Source: Lepas anatifera
Taxonomy: Eukaryota > Arthropoda > Thecostraca > Lepadidae
Assembly (NCBI GenBank): GCA_034440635.1
Contig: JAOTON010001615.1
Span: forward strand, 72,501-136,500
DNA: 64,000 bases
Direction: 5' to 3'
Part shown: positions 51,401-62,200 of the stretch, piece after piece
How the letters are laid out: each line of letters begins with the position of its first letter
Numbering within the stretch: position 1 is the first letter of the stretch
Notes under the pieces: generated by a model
What the model was told of the DNA's origin: nothing
Databases searched by the model: none
Seen by the model: only the letters and a program-made list of their open reading frames with translations
Program-made: the position numbers and the translations under genes

Positions 51401-53176
51401 CATGGACCAACTGGGTATTGCTTGCTTGGACACGGGCCTTCCTAAGCTTGAGAGGTCTTTTTTATGATTAATTTCCGGAGGAAATGTGCATGTGGACTGT
51501 GATGTATCGCAGTGACGATGTAATGTTTGCAGTGTCATTGGCGTGATACGTGCGTGATTTCTACGAACATTGTCGATGAAGGAAAAATAGAAAGTATTTT
51601 TCAACTCATTTTTTCAGAGTACTTTTGAAGTAGCAAAATATCAAAACAGCTATAAAAATACGAATAATCCTAAACGTCCCAAAAGTCACTTTCGATTGAT
51701 ATGTAAATCATACCACAATAATCTATTTATAACCGCATTATGATCCGTTCAAAAATATAATTATTTATGAAACTCCCTGTTGGAGGCACTAGTGGACCAA
51801 GGGGGCAAGGGGCTATGCCCTCTCCATAGCGCAAAGGCCGTCGGATTACTTGTTCAAATATTTACTGTATTGATTATTCTTATGTGACCCAGGATTCTTT
51901 TAAATCGCCCACGGTGAAATCGCCTACCAACCGAGCCACGCCTGCACTGTGCGAGCCTGGTGACCTGGGCAGACCTCCGGGACGCACCTGATTGCTGTCC
52001 AGAGCCCGTTGGAGAGTCCGTGATGACTTGGTGGGAGCTGCGAATGCCGCCGGAGGAGGCCTCGTGGAGGATCCTCATGCTCGCGTCCGAGGGCGCTTCT
52101 GAGTGGTCGGGCCGGCTTCTGTCCTCGGCGTCCGGCTTAGCTTGCTGGAGATGTGGCCGAGGCCAGAAACACACAAAACGTGAGACAGAAGTCAGAAAAC
52201 ACACAAAACGGTACCTATCGGACACACTCCTAGGCTAGAAGGAAATGAATGGACTGGAGATAGTAAGTGGAACCTCCTGGCTCTCCTAGATCTTCGCAAT
52301 CAAGTTGGAAAGTTGAGAGATTTAGGACCTCTTCCGTAGCTGTTTAAATTGATATACCATGAATGGCCAATGATTGTCATTGCCACGCCGATGCCATTAA
52401 AGGGAATGTGGCAGGCACCTTGGTCGAATCCTGGAGTTTAGTGAAATTAGGCGTACTTTTAGCCAAAAATGATGAAACCACTCATGATTTCTCTGAACAA
52501 TGTACAATAGGCTCAATATTTTGTTTTTTTTTAAATACTCCCTCTAGAAAAACCAAATAAATATCAGCCTGTGGATGATGTCACGATATGGCAACCACTA
52601 CCATACTTGAAACGCTTCAAAGGCTTCGATTGGCTGATGCTCATCGTGACGTCGGGATATGTCGTCACACCAGTAGCTCATAACAATGGCCGCCCGGCGA
52701 CGGGCTGATGGGGGGCTGGTGTCGGGTAGGTTTTAGCTTTTTCTACGGAAATATCTAGTTCCAAGACAAATGAAATAAGGAGTACCGGGTTTTCCGACTT
52801 GCCTTACAACTTGGCTATCTCAGTTAGAATCCCGCTGTGAAGGTGCCACCTTCCCTTTAAATACATCAGCTTGAGGCCGGAAATGCACAAAAGTGATCCC
52901 GAGGCCATTGCTTTCTGGATGAGTCTAGAAAGTTATTGAGCGTGGGACAAAAATTATTATGCTCAGCATCCTCCCGTAGTCAAATGGCTTCAAAGCCGAC
53001 CTGCCATGGTCCAAGCGACACCGATCCAATCTGTCATTTGTTTCAACCCATGCTGATACTTTGAATCCCTATTAATCTCGAAAACCCTTTGTTCTCTTCT
53101 CTATATTTCCCTTCCAGTTGTCCCCTTATATAACTCTCCTCTCTCTCTCCCTCTCTCTCTCCCTCTCTCTCTCTCC

Positions 53177-53207
<31 letters not shown>

Positions 53208-56200
53208 TTCCTTCTTTCTCTGTTTCACCTTCTCACCGTCTTCGGGTCGTTGGAACCACGGATCAGGTTGTGCAGGTACTTTAGCCGGTCCGATCTGCTG
53301 CCCAGCGGTCGGTACTCGTCCAATAATTCACTCACGGCCTTCACCATGTTGGCAGAGAAGCTCTCCGGGGCCTGCGGCGCTGGTCCCTCCGGCTTCAGCT
53401 CTTCTGACTCTGGTGTTCCAATCGAAACAGGGTTACGTAATGTCTTAACACCCGCCCCAGTGGGACTCCGAACCACCTTCGCCCTGGTTGGTGGGGGGGT
53501 TGTTTGAACAACCCCCCTCAAACTGGGCTCCTATGCGAGATAGCGAAAAACGCGAAGCTGTTGGATAGCTCATACAAATTTATGACGAAACTACGTGGTT
53601 ACTTCTTGGCTCAGGTCAATATTGAGGTCATGACAGGTCAAAGAAGGTGGCATGTTAGAGAAAAATTTTCCGGGTCTGGGTCTGGCGTCTGACAAAGAGG
53701 AGTTATGATTTTTAGGCACCATTTGCTTCCTCTCGTTACGGGGAATCAAATTATGTATATGACTATACTAGGCCAAAACATAAACATTACCTGACTTAAG
53801 GTCAGGCCAAGGTCACTATCCAACCTAGCATAGTCAATATGCATATCAATGGAGTTGCAATAGGAATCCAGAGGTGATAGTATCAGAATAAAAGTTTTAT
53901 TATCATTTCCTGCAAATTTTTTGACCCAAGCCTGAAGCCTGCTGAAGTAGCCCCAGATGACCTCTCTAAGATCACAGGTAAAAATTGCACCATGAACCTG
54001 GAAGGGGTCCAGGGTACTACGATTTGGAGAATGTGAAAGTATCCGCAGCTGTATATACACAAAAGTACAGGCCAATTCCTGTTTTCTCCATGAACTGCCA
54101 ATTGTGAGGTCATGATCCGTACATGACTAGAGGTCATCGATATAGAAAATCCGGGAATACGATCGGTGGGCCCATTATATGGTACAAGTTTTAATCCGAT
54201 AGATTCACCCATTTCTTACTAATAAAAACTTAAAGATTTTTAGAGGTTAGGTCACTTGACAGTTGACCTGCACTGGTGGTATGACCGAAGATGACTCAGC
54301 CTGAATATTTTAAGGGAAGTTGCGAAATTGATCAATGATAAGGTGTGCCAAGTGCGGTGGTGCTTCGCGCCGCCGTTTTTCGTACCACCAGGAAATCCCG
54401 GGGGGGAGGTGTTCCAACAGCCCCCACCGGGGCGAGGGTTAATACGCACTCTGCTAGTTGGCGAGGGGGAGGGGTGAACATCGCTGCCTCCTGGTTTTCC
54501 TCTAAATAAGGCACAACGTAAAAGTGAAGAAGCGTAGAAAAACGTGGCTTGCAGCATTTTTTCCCTTGCCCATCTCTCGCTTTTTACCTTTTTAAGACCA
54601 AGTCAAGGAACTATTCAGGGTCATATGACCCGCTCTGGAAAAAATATCGCGATTTTGAAACGTTGCTGAAGGGACATCTTCTAACCTGTCATTTTCTAAA
54701 TTTTGCCTAATGATGAAGTGTTGGGGTCTACACCTCGCTACCTCGGAATTTATGTACCTAGCGCCTATTGTGAGGTCAATTCTGCAACGAATAAAATGCA
54801 ATAACGTCGATGCAACGATTTGCTCTTCACACGCGCGTTTCAAGAACACAGAGCTGGTGTCAGGAGAGCCTCTGCGCGTGGGTAGACTACCGTTCCAGTG
54901 TGTGATGATGGGGCAGGACCAGGGCACGAAGGCAGGCGTGTGCTGCGGTCGCGGCGCCAGCACCTCTCCGTCCCGGTCGGGCGGCAGCTCCAGCCGCGGG
55001 AACATGCTGTGCGACAGGTCCCGCGCCGGCTCGAACACCGGGTTCTCCAGCTGCGGCATCGGCAGGTCCAGCGCCGAGCCTCAGAGGGGCAGAGGGGGGG
55101 GGCGCTCGTACCCAGTCAACATACCTTCCCAGTAAGCAAACTTTTCGTGTCGCTGCAACACGTTACATCAGTTGAACAACCAGAATTTAAATTCGGGAGG
55201 GGCCAGGTTTTGAGAGTGCCCTCACCTATGTGTGTACCCCTATATATATATTTTTAAATCTGCAAAAACATGGACTTATTTTGGGGTGTGCCCCTTTTTG
55301 TTGTAGGAGTTTCTTACAGTTCAAGATTTCAAGGTCTATTTATTTTGGATCCCACTTGAGAATGAATATTTTCCCCTAGAACTGCATCCAGCTTTAGGTG
55401 GTCATAACAAGGGCGCATCCAGGATTGCCAATCGGAGGGACCTTCCGTGGGGGGGGGCATCCGGACCGGGAGGGGGGCGCCGTTTTTTGGCCGGCAAAAC
55501 CTATCAGGTGGGCGCAAAATCCTATCGGTGGGCGCCGATTTTGGCATCCTTGAGGGTGGGGGAGTGGGAAGTGACATTTCAGGGGGCGCCATCGACCTTT
55601 CAGGGGTGTTGGGAATCGATGGGGGCACCTGCCCCCCTTTGCCCCCTGGATCCGCTTATGGGTCATAGTCGGCCTTTACATGAGACCGACTTTCGTGCCC
55701 CCCTTGAGACCAAATCTCGGGGCAGGGGGCCCTTAGACTGACTCGGGGTCCCTGAGGAGGAATCTCGGCTGAGGGGGTCTGAGACTGTCTCAGGGCCCCC
55801 TGATCCGGGAATCCTTTGCAGTGCTTAAGATCAGTCCAAAGGGGGGTTTGCGGACCCCTGGGGCCTCCCCTGGCTACGCCACTGGTCCAATGTGTGCCCA
55901 AATCCTGTGTGCCCCTAATATTGATCAAAGTGTGCCCCCTCAGTATTTCTGATATAGCACCCTATCTTTAATTTTTCATACATGCATATATTTTCTTGTT
56001 ATCTCAAAGTGTTCTCCCAAAAATTTTTGGGAGGCATTGCCCCCTGCCCCCCCTTGGTTGCGCTGCTGTGTAACATCATCATCCAGCCCGAGAGACTTGA
56101 CACTGCCCTGGTGACTGACGCCTGGCTCTCCGTCTCTGACTCACCTGAGTAGAGTAGCCGTATCCAAAGGCTCCGTACATGAACGCGAACTCAATGTCGA

Positions 56201-59200
56201 GGTTGGCTACCACCCGCTTGTTGAAGGAGAGCGGCACCACATCGATCACCATCAGGGCGCGAATGATTTCGTGCAGGTGAAGCTCGGCACAGCCTCGGTG
56301 GAGGGAGAGACGGTCACGTGAGGCACGGCTTTCGACTGGGCACGTATAGCCTCAGTAGCTGACGTGCCCTAAAATCCCCACCATCATCACGGTCTTCAAC
56401 TGACGGCTATTGACTAGTGTTCACAACCGGTGCATCAGGTTCATATAGCAGCCTGTGTGCCTCATTACCAAGGTGTCTTTAAGCCTTCAGTATGTGTTTT
56501 CGGGATATTTTCAAGAGTTCACTCAAGACTTTAAACTGCTTACCCATTAGCTCAAGTCTGTCTTGCGTGTTGGCATATGTGGTATAAAGCTCAATCCTCA
56601 CAACGTTTTTCGAATCCGCGATATGCTGAGGAATCTGAAAAGATAATCATAAATGGTCACTGCATTGATGTTCGAAGCATTAGTTTTGCTTATGATATTC
56701 GACAAATCATAAAATAATTACTGGACCATGCTAGGATTACTTAATCCTCGCCCCACCGGGGCCATCAATGCCCCTAATATTTTTTTCAGAGTAGCAGAAA
56801 AACGCCGAGGTGCAGCTCTGCGGATGGGGTGTCTACCTCTCACCCATCGTTTTCCCACCATCCCTGAAATTGTTACCCCGGCCACACTAGGTCGGATAAA
56901 AATTTTGAGCACTATCATAGCTACATGTCTAAGCCGATTAATTGTAAACTTTCTACACTTTATAAACCCTCTAGAGTCAACAAAATATATGTCCGAAATT
57001 GTTGTATTTGGTGACCTGAGGTGACTTCTAACATTGAAAAAAACATGGGGAAAATATGTCTTATGATCTAAAAGTTACAAGAATGATTGCAAATGCTCAG
57101 ATGTCTCAGAAAAGCATTCTTGGCCACTCTTTCACGGATTCCAGGGGCAATATTTTCCCTTTGAGTTATCTGAGGTCTCCACAGGTAACCAGGCGTCAAA
57201 AACAGTATTTTGACAATAGCATTTGACGTAATCAAGCTAGAGCGCTGAACCTTCCGTGGCCTCAGGTCATGTTAGGTCAAGAGGTACCCTCTGGAGGTCA
57301 AACTACTGGCGGGAAATCATTATGGCTCGCATACTGGAGAAGGCCCTGACATTTTCCTATCAACTGCACTTTACCAGACCTCATTAACTTTAATGGCATG
57401 AGAGCTATACCTACCCAGGTTTCTGAAGCATTTCATGTTGTATATAATAGTGGAAATTGTGTATCGTGGCCCAACATGACCTCTGGAGGTCAAACTATTG
57501 ACATGAGCGCTTTAACATGCAAGGATACCTATACTGAATTCACATGAGCTTTCCAACGCACTTTACAGATTTGCGCTAACCCCCATATTTTCGGAGTTAG
57601 AGGGGGTCATCGATGGCCCCGGCGGGGCGAAGCTGGCGCCGGACCCCCGGTGGGGCGCGGGTTAGAACACTGGTGCAAAACAAATTTGGCTGAAGTAAAA
57701 CATGCTAAGCGATCATATCATTTCAAATATACATCGTTATGGAATCTTCGATTTTCGTAATAATTTTCTTTTTGCGCGAGTGCTACGCGATTCCACCGCC
57801 AGTGGAACCCGAGTGCTACGCGATTCCACCGCCAGTGGAACCTAAGTGCTACGCGATTCCACCGCCAGTGGATACCCGAGTGCTACGCGATTCCACCGCC
57901 AGAGGAGTACCAGTACCACGCTATTACCCAGTGCTGCCGCCCACACTCACACTAGTGTTCTTCTCTGTAATACAAAGCCAATTTCGTCAAAGCAGACATC
58001 GTCTGTGTGTGTTGGCCTGACCTATTCATTGGCCTAACAACGTCGTTCATGCATTAACCCTCGCCCCACCGGGGCCATCGATGGCCCCCCTAATGCTTTT
58101 CCGGGATAGCAGAAAAACGAAGAGGGTCAGCGCCGCGATTGAAGGCTCTACCTCTCACTGCATCATTTTCCCACCATCCCTGAAATTTTTAACCCCGGGT
58201 CACCCAAGGTCAGGTCACCAGACGACGTCAACCAAGGTCACCTTACTTCAACTTTAGAGCTCTGTAAGAGCTACATTTCAAAGTCGATCAATTTGAAACT
58301 TCCTGCACTTCATGAACCTTCCAGGATCTACAACTTGTATATCCGGGATTTTTTGATTTCGTGCCCTGAGGTCAGGTCACGAGGTGACCTCTCCTATTGA
58401 AAAAGCATGGGGAAAAGCTGTATTATGATCGAATAGTCACAAAAGCGATTGAAAATGCTCAGCTTGATCAGAAAAGCGTTCTTAGACACCCTTTCACGGA
58501 TTCCAGGGGTCATATTTGCCCTTTCACTTTTTCAAGGTCATCCAAGGTCACCAGAGGTCAAAAACAGTATTTTGACAATAACTTTTGACCTAATTAAGTT
58601 AGAGCGGTGAAACAAGCACCATCATGTTTGTCTTGTCACTGGCGTTCATTTGATATACGGCAAGGTCACTCTTTGACCTTTCGTGACCTCAGGTCATCTT
58701 AGGTCACGAGGTGACCTCTGGAGGTCAAACCACTGGCGGGAGGTCTTTACGTTTCACATACCGAAAAAAGGACTGACAATTTCCTATCAAATGTACTTTA
58801 CCAGATCTCAATAGCTCTAATGGCATAAGAGTTATGCCCAGTTTGTTTTAGCATTGCATATTTGAGTAAAAATAGCCGATCTTGACCTAATTTGACCTCT
58901 GGAGGTTAAACCATTGACCTGAACACTAAAACATGTGAAGTAATTTCTTACTGAATTCACGCGAGCTTTCTATTGCAATTTGCAGATTTGCGCTAACGCT
59001 CATATTTTCGGAGTTAGAGGGGGCCCATCGATGGCCCCCGGTGGGGCGAAGGTGGCGCCGGACCCCGGTGGGGCGCGAGTTAAACAAGTTTGCAAATCCC
59101 ACTAGTGAACTTCGTTTCTAGAAGCGGCGTCGCATTCATTGACACGGAATTCAGCATTTCTCCCAAATTAGGTAAAGCGCCTGTTGTGCGGTTGAACCGA

Positions 59201-62200
59201 CCTCCACAGAGAAGTGTTTGACCTCGTCTACAGCCGTGCGGGTCAGTATTTTGTTGGTCCTGTCCTTTTCGTGCATAGTTCTTAGGTGGCCCCTCTTGAA
59301 CTTGGTCCACTTGTGGATGTCACCAACGCTGACCATCATCTTGAACCGCAGCGCTGGGTCCAGCAGGTCAGGCTCTGTGGCTTTAGGTCAAGGGCTTATT
59401 CTTTTAGGAGAATTGCAAGAAACAATGCTACCTTTGGCTATTCATTATTTTAATTCTTGCACAACTAGGAATGGAAACAGGGTGGAGAAGGCCCAAATCA
59501 TTACCTACTTACGCCAGAAATTCTTAACACGCGCATTGACAAGAGGGCGGGTATCCACCCGTTAAGGCTTCCCTCTGATCGCAAAAAAACGGCGACTAGC
59601 CACGCCTCCATACAGCAAACCTGTTAACTGATCCCATTTGCAACCTCCCTGACAATGCAAGGTCCTGGTTACATCAGGTCACGTCACCAAGCCAGGTCAT
59701 GTGACGTCACCCAAAAAAATGTTGCACTTACAGAGTATAGCTTATTAATTGATCTGGTACTCATATAGGCCATGAAAAATGATCACTGAGCCCCAAAGCT
59801 TGAAGAAACACAATGTTTCATATCGTTGACCAGGGGTTAAGTGAGGGTCATGACCTCTCCATTGGGAAATGCAGAGGCCATGTCTATACTAGACATATAC
59901 TGTGCATTATAAGGAGGTCACCAAGTTGAGCCTTAAACCTGGGGGCCAAGCTCTCCTCTTTAGTCAGGGTTGCTGCCCCTCTCCGGTCGTTAGTAGACAG
60001 CGTTACCACTTGGAAAGGATACCGGTCAGCGTCTGGTCAAACTGCACGAGCTGCAACAGATGCAGCGCCATCACGCCCATCTGAAACGCCAGCAATCAAG
60101 GTCATTTACCCTCAGCAGATGTAGTGCCATCACGCCCATCTGAAACGCCAGCAATCAAGGTCATTTACCCTCAGCAGATGCAGCGCCATCACGCCCATCT
60201 GAAACGCCAGCAATCAAGGTCATTTACCCTCAGCAGATGCAGCGCCATCACGCCCATCTGAAACGCCAGCAATCAAGGTCATCTACCCTCAGCAGATGCA
60301 GCGCCATCACGCCCATCTGAAACGCCAGCAATCAAGGTCATTTACCCTCAGCAGATGCAGCGCCATCACGCCCATCTGAAACGCCAGCAATCAAGGTCAT
60401 TTACCCACAGCAGATGCAGTGCCATCACGCCCATCTGAAACGCCAGCAATCAAGGTTATTTACCCGCAGCAGATGCAGCGCCATCACGCCCATCTGAAAC
60501 GCCAGCAATCAAGGTCATCTACCCACAGCAGATGTAGCGCCATCACGCCCATCTGAAACGCCAGCAATCAAGGTCATCGACCCACAGCAGATGTAGTGCC
60601 ATCACACGCATCTGAAACACCGGCAACAGAGGCATTCTGCCAGCTCCAGGTTCGTAGCACAATCTGCGCAAAATGGACTGATGGCGTTTAAAACTGTATG
60701 AAATAGAACTTACTTAATAAATGAAAACAGCGTTTACAGGATCCTAAACTCTGGAAAACTTGCGCTTCTTAAATTGTTTATGTTCATTCCAGCTTGAAAT
60801 ATTTTTTTCATGCACAATTTTTCTATCGCTGACTGATGGCATCACATTTGTGGGGGTATGTTGGTTAACCCTCGCCCCGGTGGAGGGTGTTTGACCACTC
60901 CTCTGGGAGCTTTCGGGCGAACGAATTAACAACGCCGCGAAGCTCCGTCGTACTCGGCACACCTTATCCTTGATACATTCCGCAACTTTCCCAAATTTTC
61001 TTAAGGTTGTGTTATCTCAGGTCAGGTTACCAATGCACCCAAAGTGACCTCACCTCCAAAAATTTCAAAAGTGGCATAAGTAAGACAAGCGTGAATCAAT
61101 CGAATTGAAACTTATACACATACTGAGCTCACCGAATACTACAAAATAGGTCACGGGATTTTTCGTATTGAAGACCTAGAATCAGGTACGGATCATGACC
61201 ATGGGCCAGAAAAGTGTTTAGTGTGTCACCATTGAAAATGTCAAACCATAAATGTGTCACCGCACCAAACTGCAAAATGTGACACGTTTTGCGTCAGTAG
61301 GAAACCAATGGACTCTCATGGATCATCCTAGTTGTTGAAAAACAGTGCGAGCTCTAATTATAGGAGCCAACTCACGATTTGTTCCGTATTTGTTTGGAGA
61401 GAACATGCCAGGTAATTTTTGTCACTTTGCCCACCTTGGGCTGTCACCATTTATAATGGCAAAATGATAGATTTTTCGACCCCCGATCATGACCTCTCCA
61501 TTGGAAATGCACGGGGAAAACAGAAATTGGCCGAAAAAGTGATATATTTATGTAAGTACATACCGCTTCGAATGCCTTTATATTCTTTAAATAATATTAC
61601 CCTACCTCCTTTATAGGTTAATGTTGTAACTTTGGACTTGTAATATCTTAGAGGTCATCTGGGGCTGCTTAAGCAGGTGTCAGACTTGGTCAATAAATTT
61701 GCAGAAAATGATGATCACTTGATTCGCCGTAACGAAAAGAAGAGAATGTAGCCAGAAGAGCTAAGAAGAAGAGCTCGTAGTCAGACAACGACACTTGGCC
61801 ACATTTGAGAGAATTTAACGGTGTGTCGATTGGTGAAATAATTTTGAAAATAGCGTGAACAATTTTTGACTTATAGACATTGAAAGCCAGACCTGCATTT
61901 TGAGATCGCCACAATCGCGTGGTCGGACCAGTTTGATTGCGTTGAAGACCGAGTAGTGACGTCATAACGTGATATGAGCGGGATGATAAGTCAAGATCAT
62001 GTCACACGAAGGTCAAGGTCAATAGTCATGGGTCAAGGTCATGCGGGCACTTTCAAGTTCATTTGACCCAGTGCCTCCGGTCAAATTAATCAAATGGTCT
62101 GAAGTGTTCTAATCTAGACTAATATAATAGGGCAAAGATCAAAATGCCTATTCGTTCGGAAACAATAACCCATATAAATATACTATTTTGGTTTGACTGG

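Noticed and set aside
53225..53521. Minus-strand frame of 98 residues as an independent gene
   Set aside because: Its first third is family D element sequence. The real exon is 53409-53237, defined by an AG acceptor and a GTGAGA donor with matching phase.
54592..55059. Single-exon minus-strand gene of 155 residues
   Set aside because: Only its upstream half (down to 54891) is an exon of the ten-exon gene. The remainder is read-through into the intron past a GT donor.
57739..58020. Possible proline-rich protein
   Set aside because: The frame is produced by a 33-bp tandem repeat, runs into unrelated sequence and lies in an intron of the opposite-strand gene without splice support.
60053..60640. 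CRISPR-like regular repeat array
   Set aside because: Units are contiguous 59-bp tandem copies with no unique spacers, in a eukaryotic intron. They duplicate a splice acceptor.
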